Below, piece after piece: positions 39,991 to 49,600 of a stretch of 50,151 nt of DNA. The position numbers and the translations under genes were made by a program. The notes beneath the pieces are model-generated. The model was not told the origin of the DNA. It saw only the letters and a list, made by a program, of their open reading frames with translations, and made no database searches. This DNA is from Nitrospirota bacterium (lineage in GTDB: Bacteria > Nitrospirota > JACRHL01). The stretch is from contig JACRHL010000022.1 in NCBI GenBank assembly GCA_016212085.1, forward strand, positions 1-50,151, given 5' to 3'. The stretch's first letter is position 1. Each line of letters begins with the position of its first letter.

Positions 39991-41785
39991 CGAGCTTCAT
40001 CTCCGGGATGTCCGGATTCAACGGGGAGAGCGACGCACCCTTCACTGCATCCCAGCACTCCGGCTTCTTTGCCCACTCGGACACCATTCTGCCGGATGCG
40101 GTCTCATGCAGGGTTCTGTTCACATCCGTCGCCCATGACTGGATCTGCTGCTTGAGCTGCGGCGAGAGATCCTGGTGCAGCCAGATCCGGTCCATGTCGA
40201 GCCTCGCCCCCATCCGGTTTGATATGACCGATACCACGTACGCGACGATGTTGCCCTGGAATGCAGCGAACATGGGGCGTATCAGCTTCTGGGCCGTTTT
40301 GTACAGGATCACGACGGCAATCATCCGCTTGAACGCAGACACATCCGGATCGGGCGGAGAATTCTGCCCGTCATCCCCGTTCAAGGCCTCCATGAACCGA
40401 ATGAAGTTCTTCTGGTTTCCCTGGCTGACGACGTGAGGAAGCTGGTTCCACGCGTTAAGGTATTTGGCCAGATCGGTCTTGGTGATCTTCCGCGCTGGTG
40501 GGATCGCTTCCTTCAGCCTCTTCAATCTGGCAGGTGTCGTCCCCTCCCTGGCCAGCATGACGTTGTAGCTTCCGGCGGCACGCTCGTAGAACCACCGGCC
40601 AACACCGTCCGGGCAGTATGTCGAGGTGGCGAGCTTTTCGATTTCGACGTGGTAAGGCTTGTTGGCCGAAAGATCCGACTGCTTGACCGAGTTCTGGCTG
40701 TTCGCAAACTTCGATATATCGGAAACAAGCGCCTCCTCGTCCGCGGGATCAGGGGTCTTGAGCAGCAACACCTTTGCCGGCACACGTACACGACTCAGGT
40801 CGACGTCAGGGCTCTTTTTTTTCGAGAAATAGAGGGATGCGGTGGTCTGCCCACCGTTCACGATCTGCATTCCCTTCATCCATGAAATGCCAGGGCCACC
40901 GTCGCTCGTCCGTTCCTGGCACACTTCGTCGGCGACAAGAACAATGCCGTTGTTGTAAGCCATGAACCGTTCCGGGGCATTTCTGAGCGTGTCCCGGATC
41001 CCCTTGTTGACCTTGCCGGTCACGCTCAGGAAGGACCGGACATTCGCCTCAAGCAGACGGGCACCATACTTGTCGTACACGAACCGGAGCGCCTCGCCAG
41101 GTATGACGGTCAGGAAGCAATCGTAGTCCGTTGTCTCGCCCGGCACACAGATGCAGGGCAGGGGGCCGCCACACACTTCCTTGAAGTTGACGACCAGTTC
41201 GTCACGCGGCTTGCCTGCTGACCAATGTCGGTGAAGCCGTTCGATGTCCATGACCTCGAGCCTGACCGTCTTTCCGCTGATCTCCCTCGACTTGAAGTTC
41301 TTGGACTTTGCCTGCCGGTCCGTAAGTACGTAGATCCGGATCTGGTCGAGGTTTTCATATATCTCATGGATGGTGGCAGCCAGGAGGTGGGCATCATTGG
41401 ACGGATCCATGGTCGAGGCCAGACGTCCCCGGGCACACTGCGACAGGAAACGGAAGCACTGTTCCGCCGCATTCCTCGTCTCCGAGTCCGGAATGGGAGT
41501 CAACGTGTCCGCACCAGCATAAAGGCTGACAAACAGGTCAAGCTGATCCTGCTCGTCGGACACGGCATATCCACTCAGGCGAAGATTCGCGTTGCCCACC
41601 TTTGCCGCGTAATGGCAGATCTCCGGTTCGTCAAATGTCATCCCGATCTCGGACATGTGCTTCATGACGACCTCGGCGAACACCAGTTCCGGGTACGGAT
41701 AGGCTTGGCCTGGCGCTCCCAGGCGTTCGCCAGCCTCCCCACGGACCTCCGCCTGCGTCTGAATCAGGAACTCTTCAAGCCCCAT
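39968..41785 (-). CDS. AIPR-family protein
   Basis: 605 aa, close to full family length. The AIPR (PF10592, abortive-infection phage resistance) signature MQIVNGGQTTASLYFSKK lies at about residues 307-324, preceded by FMAYNNGIVLVADE and followed by FANSQNSVKQSDLSANKPYH (in part). The N-terminal third (FVSLYAGADTL...) resembles a nuclease-like fold in these proteins, with no motif I can certify. The family occurs in restriction-modification and abortive-infection operons; its biochemistry is poorly known. The ATG at 41785 overlaps the previous gene by 11 bp, and its end overlaps Vsr. Confidence 0.88.
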   Translation of the reverse strand: MGLEEFLIQTQAEVRGEAGERLGAPGQAYPYPELVFAEVVMKHMSEIGMTFDEPEICHYAAKVGNANLRLSGYAVSDEQDQLDLFVSLYAGADTLTPIPDSETRNAAEQCFRFLSQCARGRLASTMDPSNDAHLLAATIHEIYENLDQIRIYVLTDRQAKSKNFKSREISGKTVRLEVMDIERLHRHWSAGKPRDELVVNFKEVCGGPLPCICVPGETTDYDCFLTVIPGEALRFVYDKYGARLLEANVRSFLSVTGKVNKGIRDTLRNAPERFMAYNNGIVLVADEVCQERTSDGGPGISWMKGMQIVNGGQTTASLYFSKKKSPDVDLSRVRVPAKVLLLKTPDPADEEALVSDISKFANSQNSVKQSDLSANKPYHVEIEKLATSTYCPDGVGRWFYERAAGSYNVMLAREGTTPARLKRLKEAIPPARKITKTDLAKYLNAWNQLPHVVSQGNQKNFIRFMEALNGDDGQNSPPDPDVSAFKRMIAVVILYKTAQKLIRPMFAAFQGNIVAYVVSVISNRMGARLDMDRIWLHQDLSPQLKQQIQSWATDVNRTLHETASGRMVSEWAKKPECWDAVKGASLSPLNPDIPEMKLDADHVPV

Positions 41786-42800
41786 TCGATGTCACCCCAA
41801 GCTTCTCGAACGCCAGTTCAAGCCCGACCGAGCCAGCCCCGATTCGGCCCAAGTCCAGCAGATAACGTGCCTGCACGATCGCGGCCTCCACACGGTCGCG
41901 CGTCAGGACCGGAAGAGAATCCGTGACCGGGATGACAAGAGGGCGCTCGTCGTCGAAACGGCGGCTGTACCTGCCCGCAAAAGCATCCACGTACCCTGCA
42001 CGCAGCAAAAGAGTATCAAGAACGGCGCGGGCCGCCACATTGTCATCAACCCGTCGGCGCACGGATTCCACCACGTCCGGAAGCGATCTTCCCGTCGCAT
42101 CCGGACGCAGCCTGACCCCGGCAAGGTAAAGCGGATGCGCCAGGCGCGGGTCAAGCTGCTCCAGGGATCCTGCGGTCACCACGAAACCGTCGTCAGACGC
42201 GGTACACTTGACCTCGATTGCACCCTGTCCAAACACAAAGTCGTGCAGCCCGTCCAGTGGGCCCTGCCACGCGGCAAGCGCATCGGCCGGGGCGAATCCG
42301 ATCGCCAGCATCGCCTCCATCACCAGGAGCTCCCCGAACAGCCCGACCTCCGCGTCCGGCCCAAGGACCGGGTCCTGTCCTCTCTCCATGAACGATTGCC
42401 ACGCGGCAACCCGTCTCACGAACCTGTCAAAGAGTTCTTCCGCGCCGGCTCCGCCGGCAGCTTCAAGGACGTTGGCAACGTCCTCGACCATTCGGGCAAA
42501 CATTTCGACATTACCGGCCTTCTCACGAGAAAGGCATATCCACTCGTCACCCTCGCCCGCAACAGCATGACGCACCAGATCGACACGGAATCCCTTGCCT
42601 CGCGGCAGCTGCCGTCCAGCCAGGGGAACCCGGCCGCCGACGCTTATCAATAGAGCCTCGACATCCTCCGGAAACCGGCGTCCGGCAAGCATGGCAAACC
42701 GTCCATCCCGCCTGATCGGGATCGTCCGCCATCCGTCCCCGAATCCATCTCCCGCCAGAGCACGCCAAGCGTCCTGAAGTACATCGCGATCAGTCTGCAC
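41775..42800 (-). CDS. PD-(D/E)XK-motif protein (PF14390 type)
   Basis: 341 aa from a GTG at 42800 that overlaps the Z1 gene by 11 bp. The nuclease core is visible: GLFGELLVMEAML (Glu helix, about residue 150), LHDFVFGQGAIEVKCTAS (Asp, then ExK, about 185-202). The N-terminal domain (WRTIPIRRDGRFAMLAGR, SVGGRVPLAGRQLP) and the C-terminal SLPDVVESVRRRV region match the DUF4420/PF14390 family, which regularly neighbours Z1 and AIPR genes. Probable role: a nuclease subunit working with the Z1 helicase and the GHKL ATPase. Confidence 0.87.
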   Translation of the reverse strand: MQTDRDVLQDAWRALAGDGFGDGWRTIPIRRDGRFAMLAGRRFPEDVEALLISVGGRVPLAGRQLPRGKGFRVDLVRHAVAGEGDEWICLSREKAGNVEMFARMVEDVANVLEAAGGAGAEELFDRFVRRVAAWQSFMERGQDPVLGPDAEVGLFGELLVMEAMLAIGFAPADALAAWQGPLDGLHDFVFGQGAIEVKCTASDDGFVVTAGSLEQLDPRLAHPLYLAGVRLRPDATGRSLPDVVESVRRRVDDNVAARAVLDTLLLRAGYVDAFAGRYSRRFDDERPLVIPVTDSLPVLTRDRVEAAIVQARYLLDLGRIGAGSVGLELAFEKLGVTSNGA

Positions 42801-45621
42801 CGCCGTACTCCTGCTCCCACAGAATGTTGTTGGCCTTGTACTCTACCTTCACTCCGGCCTTGCTGCCTGGGAAGCTGATGCCGAAGCCCACAACCGGCGG
42901 TGTCCCGCGAGGGAAGTCCGCACCGGCCTTGTCTGGATCCAGCATGTACAGGAGCAACAGCCCGCGGTCGTGGTGAGGGTCCACACCCTCACCGCCAAAG
43001 CCCCTGATTTCCCTGATCGCAGGACCGTTCGGCTCGGCAGGCTCCTCCGCAGAGCGCTGCCTTCCGGGATCCTTGTGCCAGGCATGACGGCTGCTCTCCA
43101 GCGCGGCCATCCATGCTGCGTCGTCCAGATCGATCGTTTCGTCCCGTGGCGACATGAGCCGACCGATCGAATAACGGGTATCGGTGGACCCCTTGGCGCT
43201 TCTGCGGAGCATTTTCACTTCCACGCCGGGAGCCATTTCGAGGCGCCCACCCTCGCCGCCTCCTATGAGCGCAACACTCCAGTTCACCAGTTCCCCGCGC
43301 TTCGCCATCGATTCGATGAATTCGACAAGAAGCTGGCTGTTGACTTTGTACGCGTCAGAGTGCGTCCTGTACGCGGAAAGGAAATCAACCACCTTCTCAA
43401 ACGGAACACCCTCCCACAGGTGCCCCTCCCATTTCTGGCGGCCACTGTTTCGGACCCGCTCCGGGTCAACAACAGGCTCGCTCAAACCCGCAACGAGGCG
43501 TTTGGCAGCGTTCAGGTTTTCGGTGAGCTTAGCTGGTGACCGATGGAACGCAACCGTTTCCAGGAGCTGTCCGCTGAAGGACAGCCACAGGCTCTTCGCC
43601 GACCGCATCTTGAGCGGGGAGGTCACCATGAGGACCGGGTGCGACTGGACCTTCAGTCCGTAGTCATTCGGCGTGGCCCCGCTTGCGGCCATCATGTCGA
43701 ACTCCTCCCGCAGCTCCTCAGACGCATCCGCGATGTGGCCGAACCAGTCCACGAGATCCGGAGTCGTATACAGGCGGCAAAGATCCAGATAGCCGGGACG
43801 ATAACCGAACCACCGTCCCATCTGCATCAGGGTGTCGTACATCCGGGACGCACGGAGGAAATAGCTGACACACAGACCCTCCAGCGTCAGGCCGCGAGCC
43901 AGTTTGTCTCCGCCGACGGCGATGACCTTCAACCCAGTCGCGGAACGATCGGCATAGTCCAGCGCGTCCTTGGCGGTCCCATTAATCTTCCGGACCTCGA
44001 TGTCGGATACCGCGTCCGGAAGCCGATCCAGGACGTCCTGCCAAGCCGGAAGTGGATCCGCCGCCGCGACCCGTTCAGTGGTGGGCACGAAGTCCCTTTC
44101 CCAAAATTCCTTCAGGCGCACATGCAGTTCCGCCGTGCCGATGTTGCGCTGCAGTCTTTGGCGGAGGTGTCGCACGTATTCCTGGATCTGTCGGAACACA
44201 GACTCCTGGACCGAGTTGAAGCGGGTGACATGGACCAGCATGGAGGAGTGGTCGGCCCCCTGTCCCCTTGCCCGGCGAACGGCACACACGATGATGAAGG
44301 CATCAATTGCCTCCACGAGTGATGGCGGCAGCTCGTTCCTCCCCTGGAAGAGCGGGGTGTGGCCGTTCTTGTGACGACTTGGCATCCATCCGGCGCGACC
44401 GTCGGCCGACTCATGATCCTCGACGGATCGAATGAGGGGGAGGCCTCCGGTACGCCCACCGCTGTCCGGCCGGCCCAGGAGGCTCGATGGTCCGACATAG
44501 TCGGACGGTGCCGCCAGGTTGATGATGAACGCGGCAGGGAACAGGTCGGGCCCCTCCTCCTTCGTCTCCTTCCGCTCGTGGATGAAGATGTTCGCAAACG
44601 GCGTCGCGGTATAGCCGACATAGGCAGACCGGGAGAAGGTGTGAAGGATGCGCCGGATCAGCCCGTTGATTGCCTTGGGATCGTAATCCTCATCCGGCTT
44701 CCCGTCTGTATCGAACGGCTGCTCACCGGTGTCCACCGATGCGTGATCCGCCTCATCATCGATGACCAGAAGGGGCAGTTTGGTGACCAGCTTCCGGTGT
44801 GTCGACGAGTCCTTCGTGTCCGCCACATGACTCTCGATCCAGTGCAGCAGACGTTTGAGCACTGTCTTGTTCTTCTTGACCACGAAAAGCCATGGGCGCT
44901 GTTCAGGCGTGATGGCCAGGTGCCTTGCAACCTTGGTGTTGAAATCCCCAGCCTCCGCCCTGGTCGTGGCGCAGTTCGGCCGAATCCCCGCATCCACTCC
45001 GGCCCGCCCGACACCTACATAGCAGTCCTCCTGCTGGCCGGGATTCGTCGCGTACCCCAGGAATCCCTCGTCAAGCCGAATCTGTGTCTGGGCCCTCAGG
45101 TTGTTGTGCATTCCGGCCAGCACGATGATGATCTTGTATCCGGCGTCCGCCGCCTTGCATATGAGGCCCGTGTAGCTGCCTGTCTTTCCGGACTGGACAT
45201 GCCCGACCACCAGCCCGCGGCGGTCCCACGCACCCTGTCTGGTCGGATCTTCAAGGAGCCCGAGTATCGTATCCGTCGACTGGTCGAGCCCGTCCACAGC
45301 CTTCCAGGGCAGACGGCCTTCGAGCCACTCACGGTACCGTTGCCAGTAGCGCCAGTCCTTCCTCCGGTCAGCGTTCAGCCAGTCCACATGGCCCTCGTCG
45401 TTCCGGAGTGTCACGTCCTGACCGATCCAGATGCTGAACCTCCGGATCAGTTCGTCAACGACCGCTGCCCGATCCAGATCGATCCCCCATTGGGGGCTCA
45501 TCCGCAGAACCATGTCGATCTTTTCCTCGATGGCCGACGGTGTCACCTGTGGCGTTCCCTCGCCGTCCAGGAGCAATTCCTGGGCAATCTTGATGACCTT
45601 CTCTTCCGCAGCGGTTGTCAT
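42790..45621 (-). CDS. Z1-domain superfamily 2 helicase
   Basis: 943 aa from the ATG at 45621, which overlaps the ATPase stop (ATGA). The open frame continues upstream to 45795 but is non-homologous there. Helicase motifs: Walker A VVGHVQSGKTGSYTGLI (about 140-157), DEAD-type box LLVIDDEADHASVD (about 285-298), GYTATPFANIF (about 338) and the C-terminal GGDKLARGLTLEG and QMGRWFGYRPGY (about 605). The C-terminal Z1 domain (PF10593) covers roughly the last 250 residues. Such proteins are the motor of paraMORC-type restriction systems, presumably translocating on or remodelling DNA for the nuclease partners. Confidence 0.92.
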   Translation of the reverse strand: MTTAAEEKVIKIAQELLLDGEGTPQVTPSAIEEKIDMVLRMSPQWGIDLDRAAVVDELIRRFSIWIGQDVTLRNDEGHVDWLNADRRKDWRYWQRYREWLEGRLPWKAVDGLDQSTDTILGLLEDPTRQGAWDRRGLVVGHVQSGKTGSYTGLICKAADAGYKIIIVLAGMHNNLRAQTQIRLDEGFLGYATNPGQQEDCYVGVGRAGVDAGIRPNCATTRAEAGDFNTKVARHLAITPEQRPWLFVVKKNKTVLKRLLHWIESHVADTKDSSTHRKLVTKLPLLVIDDEADHASVDTGEQPFDTDGKPDEDYDPKAINGLIRRILHTFSRSAYVGYTATPFANIFIHERKETKEEGPDLFPAAFIINLAAPSDYVGPSSLLGRPDSGGRTGGLPLIRSVEDHESADGRAGWMPSRHKNGHTPLFQGRNELPPSLVEAIDAFIIVCAVRRARGQGADHSSMLVHVTRFNSVQESVFRQIQEYVRHLRQRLQRNIGTAELHVRLKEFWERDFVPTTERVAAADPLPAWQDVLDRLPDAVSDIEVRKINGTAKDALDYADRSATGLKVIAVGGDKLARGLTLEGLCVSYFLRASRMYDTLMQMGRWFGYRPGYLDLCRLYTTPDLVDWFGHIADASEELREEFDMMAASGATPNDYGLKVQSHPVLMVTSPLKMRSAKSLWLSFSGQLLETVAFHRSPAKLTENLNAAKRLVAGLSEPVVDPERVRNSGRQKWEGHLWEGVPFEKVVDFLSAYRTHSDAYKVNSQLLVEFIESMAKRGELVNWSVALIGGGEGGRLEMAPGVEVKMLRRSAKGSTDTRYSIGRLMSPRDETIDLDDAAWMAALESSRHAWHKDPGRQRSAEEPAEPNGPAIREIRGFGGEGVDPHHDRGLLLLYMLDPDKAGADFPRGTPPVVGFGISFPGSKAGVKVEYKANNILWEQEYGGAD

Positions 45622-47138
45622 GGTCCCTCGTCTCCCACAGAAGGGTCGTCCGGCAGTTCCTTGATGAGATCCGGATACGCGTCGAAAGGTTCCGTGTGAA
45701 GGAGCTGCTCGCGTGCGAGCTGAGGAGCCATCCCCTTGCGGACCACCAGGTTGCGATACATGACGCTGAGAACAGCCACCACTTCCGACGGGCAATCGGC
45801 GGAAAAACCGGTCCGCGGCGTCTCGCGGGCCTCTGCCGTATCAAGCCATATCCTCTGGACCGGCACCGTCTCCTCGATCACCCGGAGCATCGCCTGCACC
45901 CGGGGAAGCAGGTCGCCGGCATCATCGAGCACGGCCCTGATCGCCGGGTGACCTTCGTCGATACGGTAGCGCACACCCCCGCTGAAATGTTCCGTTCGCC
46001 ACGCCTGGATGACCGGCTCGCCTCCGCAGGTCCGTGTCCGGCCGCGGTGCGCGAAAACCCGTCTGGCACGGCTGCGGGTGTCCTCCGCCAGCCAGGTCAG
46101 CCGGTCCCTCAAAGAAACTGGCGGTCTCGCCACGGATTTCAGGATATTGATCTTCCAGGCCGCGTCGGCCGTGTTGGGAATATCCAGACGGATGCGGGCC
46201 AGGCGATGAGCCTCCTCCTTCGTCCAGGATCGCCCCTGGCCAAGACCAAGCCAGCTGCCCGCAACCAGCAACCGCTCGTTGCGATAGACGTAGAACCCCT
46301 GCTGGGCGGTCCAGCCGTCCGGCCCGGCGGCAGACTCCTGCTCCTTCTGGTCCAGCCTGTCCTTGTGCGGCAGGACATGACACCGCACCTCGATCTCGCC
46401 ACCCTGTGCAGGAATGTGGTCAACCGGCGAACTCCACGTTGCGGGATGTGCTGAAAGGAACGGATCCCAGGGGACGACGGCTCGGCCATTGATCGACAGG
46501 ACCAGGCGGGGACGGGTGCCCTGAAGGTACCTATGGAACACCATGGCAAGGTGATGCTCTACGCGGTCGACCAGGTCCAGGAAGTCCTGCTCGGTGAATC
46601 CCTGGGTGACAACCCTGTCGAGGTTCTCCCAGAGAACCAACGTGCCATTTTTTCTGTCCGACAGCTTGGCAAGCCAGACACGGGATTCGGGATCTGGACC
46701 TTCCAGCATGTACCAGCCGTCATCGTCACTGTCCGCCAGTGCATCAAGGTCCCAACGCAGACAGTTGATACTCCCCCCCTTCCCGCTGGCAACGGTCAGG
46801 CGACGACATTGCGAGAACGACGCCGTCTTGAGTCCCATGCCGAATCGACCCAGGTCGTCGGATTTTCTGTCGTCAAGCGGACTCCGGGAGCCGAGGCGCA
46901 TGGCCTGGTCCAGCTCCCCGGCATTCATTCCGTCGCCGTCATCCACGACCGCGATCACGCTCTCCTGGTTTCGCCAATCGAACAGGACTTCCACGTTCCG
47001 GGCGTGTGCCGCAATGCTGTTGTCGATGATGTCCGCCAGGGCGGTCGCCGTCGAATAGCCGAGGCCACGAAGGGACTCGATCATCGCGCCGGCTCGCGGC
47101 GGTGCATGGCGAAAGGCGTCGGGCAGACGCGACATCAT
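45618..47138 (-). CDS. MORC/MutL-like GHKL ATPase
   Basis: 506 aa. The ATG at 47138 overlaps the sigma-factor stop (ATGATG) and has GGAGGTGAT six to eight bases upstream, so it is coupled to the preceding gene. GHKL (gyrase, Hsp90, histidine kinase, MutL) motifs: N box [13 protein letters not shown] (about 35-47), G1 VVDDGDGMN (about 65-73), G2 [13 protein letters not shown] (about 97-109). An S5-like transducer region and a C-terminal helical domain follow (about 230-506). This is the paraMORC class described in restriction-modification neighbourhoods, thought to clamp or loop DNA in an ATP-dependent way. All residues needed for ATP binding appear present. Confidence 0.9.
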   Translation of the reverse strand: MMSRLPDAFRHAPPRAGAMIESLRGLGYSTATALADIIDNSIAAHARNVEVLFDWRNQESVIAVVDDGDGMNAGELDQAMRLGSRSPLDDRKSDDLGRFGMGLKTASFSQCRRLTVASGKGGSINCLRWDLDALADSDDDGWYMLEGPDPESRVWLAKLSDRKNGTLVLWENLDRVVTQGFTEQDFLDLVDRVEHHLAMVFHRYLQGTRPRLVLSINGRAVVPWDPFLSAHPATWSSPVDHIPAQGGEIEVRCHVLPHKDRLDQKEQESAAGPDGWTAQQGFYVYRNERLLVAGSWLGLGQGRSWTKEEAHRLARIRLDIPNTADAAWKINILKSVARPPVSLRDRLTWLAEDTRSRARRVFAHRGRTRTCGGEPVIQAWRTEHFSGGVRYRIDEGHPAIRAVLDDAGDLLPRVQAMLRVIEETVPVQRIWLDTAEARETPRTGFSADCPSEVVAVLSVMYRNLVVRKGMAPQLAREQLLHTEPFDAYPDLIKELPDDPSVGDEGP

Positions 47139-49321
47139 AAGATCACCTCCGCCGACCTCCGGGGACAATCATAAGGCGCCAGAATCCCGGACGCCCTCAG
47201 CGTCCGGAGCGCCTTGTCCTGGATCTGGCGAACCCTTTCCCGCGTGATACCGAGAATGATACCGACCTCTTCGAGCGTCCTTTCTTCACCGTCATCATCG
47301 AACCCATACCGAAGACGAATCACCTCCCTTTGACGCAAGATTCGCTTAATGTCGCTGTCCGCGCGAGCGTGATCAACCATGAATTGGAACGCCAATTCAA
47401 TCACGGCCCGCAGATCTCGCTGTTGCGCATCCCCGTCCAATCCGGATATGGAAAGAGAGGCCTGTATTTCATCAGCGGACAACAGCTCCCCGGCCTCCAG
47501 GATGGAAATGGGCTCTTCCGGCACTGTCAGAAAACCTTCGACTCGGCGAACCGGCAATTCCATCAGGGTCGAGAGCGTTTCGATATCCGGCTCAACCCCC
47601 GTCTTCTGGGTATGCTCCTGCCGCAGCCGTCGCATCCTGTTCAGCTCGTCATGCACGTGAACCGGGAAACGGATTGTTCGAGACTGGTCAGCGATGGCAC
47701 GTTGCATCGACTGGCGGATCCACCAGGTCGCGTACGTCGAGAATTTCGTGCCGTGCTGCGGATCGAACCTGTCCACGGCCTTGAGGAGGCCGATATTGCC
47801 TTCCTGGACAAGATCCAGGAAGGGGAGGCCGCGACGCTTCCTGGCAACCCACAGAACCAGTCGGAGATTCGCAAGCGCCAGAGTTTCCTTCGCGCGTATT
47901 GAACGTTGCACCCCGGCCAGAGCGGCCTCCGGATCCGTCCCCGGCACTGACTCGTGCATGACCTGCAACAGGCCGTTGATGAACGAGTCCGAGAATCCAA
48001 AGCCGAGCAGAGCCTCTGTGGCGGCACCAACTTCCGGCGCCAGGTTTCCCGACACGTGCGCCGCCTCAAGGCGGTCACACAGGGCGCGAACAGCGGTCAA
48101 TCTGGACAGCGGCTGCGGCGACAGTGACGAGGTTCCGGTACTTGGATCTGGTCCTGCCGGAGGTTCGCCGTCCGACTCGGAGACCTCTGGCGTGTCGCTT
48201 TCGGAGAGGTGCGAACGATCATCAGCAAAGATTGCCCCTGCGGGCACCTCTCCTTGTTCGATCCGGAAGCACAACACCTTGACCCACGACACCACATCCG
48301 GACAGCGAAAGGCGACGCGCAGCGTGTCCTTCACGCCCTCCTGGATGTCCAACCCAAGTGCCACCTCCTCCTCCCTCGAAAGGACGTTGCGAGGCCCAAG
48401 GTCGCGGACATAATGGGACAGGGGATCCGCGGCGGAACCGTTCAGTTCGCGGAGAAAAGCGATGGCGGAATCGGCCTGATCGAACTCGGCGTCGGAAATG
48501 TCATCCGGAAAGGCCGACGCATGTCCCTCTATCCGGAAAGGATCAGCTTCCACCCGAACCCCCAGGTCTTCCAGGACAACGCCCAGGTTCGAACGCACAT
48601 CCTCGTCCGGGCCGTCGTCCGGACTTGCAGACAGGGACTCCTCGATATCATCAACGTGAACGCTACCTGAGCGGAGCCCGCGGCAGATCAGGTCATGGAT
48701 CGCCTCGTCATCGATCGCTCCGGAACGCCGGCGCCGCCGGGCCCGAACGATGTCGGGAAGATCGATATCGATATCAGACCAGTCTTCGTCAAGATCCAGT
48801 GGCACATGGACCGACATATCTTTCTGGAGAAGGATCGCCTTGGCAAGCAGCTCCGGGTTGTTGTCAGGTCGAGCCGGCTCGACCTCCTCCTCCCATCCCT
48901 CTGCATTCAGGCGATCGTCCGCAACGTCATCCGTCCCGGACTGATTTCGGACGCCGGCATCACCGGTCACATCTTCATACCCGGAAGGTTCCACCGGTTC
49001 TGCACGAGTCACGCTGTTTGCCGTCCGAATGCTCAGAAGTTCCGCTATACCTGGCCATCCGAGCCGGATGGCCAGAGAAAGAGCATCGTTGCCGTCGGAA
49101 TTTTTCAGGAAAGGATCGGCTCCGGCATCAAGAAGCATCCGGCAGATATCTGCATGACCCTTCACGGTCGCATGCATGAGGGCCGACATTCCCCGTCCAT
49201 CGACCGCGTTGACGTCGTCACCCCGACGGAGGTGCAACGAAACCACAGACGCCACCCCGGCCAGTACCGCGAGCTTGAACGTTGGCGACAACCTGTGTGA
49301 CCGGACAGCTGGGTCAGACAT
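47135..49321 (-). CDS. Ankyrin-repeat/primary-type sigma-70 factor fusion
   Basis: 728 aa, first gene of the defence operon. Residues about 10-100 are ankyrin repeats ([40 protein letters not shown]). About 205-260 resembles sigma region 1.1 ([21 protein letters not shown], in part, then [10 protein letters not shown]). Region 1.2 is at 299-330 ([21 protein letters not shown]). Region 2 is at about 485-555 with [19 protein letters not shown] and the -10-melting [18 protein letters not shown]. Region 3 is at about 560-600. Region 4 is at about 662-710 ([32 protein letters not shown]). This is the complete layout of a housekeeping-type sigma factor. The ATG at 49321 has no strong ribosome-binding site, and IS3 sequence begins within about 10 bp upstream, so the native promoter may have been lost or replaced. 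Confidence 0.9.
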   Translation of the reverse strand: MSDPAVRSHRLSPTFKLAVLAGVASVVSLHLRRGDDVNAVDGRGMSALMHATVKGHADICRMLLDAGADPFLKNSDGNDALSLAIRLGWPGIAELLSIRTANSVTRAEPVEPSGYEDVTGDAGVRNQSGTDDVADDRLNAEGWEEEVEPARPDNNPELLAKAILLQKDMSVHVPLDLDEDWSDIDIDLPDIVRARRRRRSGAIDDEAIHDLICRGLRSGSVHVDDIEESLSASPDDGPDEDVRSNLGVVLEDLGVRVEADPFRIEGHASAFPDDISDAEFDQADSAIAFLRELNGSAADPLSHYVRDLGPRNVLSREEEVALGLDIQEGVKDTLRVAFRCPDVVSWVKVLCFRIEQGEVPAGAIFADDRSHLSESDTPEVSESDGEPPAGPDPSTGTSSLSPQPLSRLTAVRALCDRLEAAHVSGNLAPEVGAATEALLGFGFSDSFINGLLQVMHESVPGTDPEAALAGVQRSIRAKETLALANLRLVLWVARKRRGLPFLDLVQEGNIGLLKAVDRFDPQHGTKFSTYATWWIRQSMQRAIADQSRTIRFPVHVHDELNRMRRLRQEHTQKTGVEPDIETLSTLMELPVRRVEGFLTVPEEPISILEAGELLSADEIQASLSISGLDGDAQQRDLRAVIELAFQFMVDHARADSDIKRILRQREVIRLRYGFDDDGEERTLEEVGIILGITRERVRQIQDKALRTLRASGILAPYDCPRRSAEVIL

Positions 49322-49327
49322 AGAGGT

Positions 49328-49600
49328 GGCCCCGTTTGTTTGAACAGGTTGGCCCGTTTGGATCAGTGGATTCCCCGCGGTTTCATGCTGCCTCGGGCCT
49401 GGGCAGTTGCTCGAAGTAAACCCGGGCCGGGGTCATGCGGTCAAGGCAGCGCCCGATGGACGCCCTGGCCTGTGACACGGATTCGCAGGCCCTCAGGTAC
49501 ACCTTCTCGTACTGGATGCTCTTCCAGAGCCGCTCGATGAACACGTTGTCCCGCCAGCAGCCCCTGCCGTCCATGCTGATGCGGATGCCGCTGTCCTTGA
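49328..49600 (-). pseudogene. IS3-family transposase OrfB C-terminal remnant
   Basis: Frame 49600-49386 reads LKDSGIRISMDGRGCWRDN, VFIERLWKSIQYEKVYLRA and ends [16 protein letters not shown]-stop: the end of an IS3-family DDE integrase with the catalytic Glu in FIERLWKS. The usual stretch between RASIGR and TPA (about 15-20 residues, including the RPH motif) is missing, so it carries an internal deletion. 49328-49360 (GTTTGAACAGGTTGGCCCG) looks like the non-coding IS end. The 5' part is cut exactly where the first CRISPR repeat begins. Confidence 0.85.

Noticed and set aside
38471-49321. BREX, DISARM or Dnd system
   Set aside because: None of their signature genes (pglZ, drmA/B, dndC/D/E and so on) is present. 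The set fits the paraMORC/Z1/AIPR type instead.
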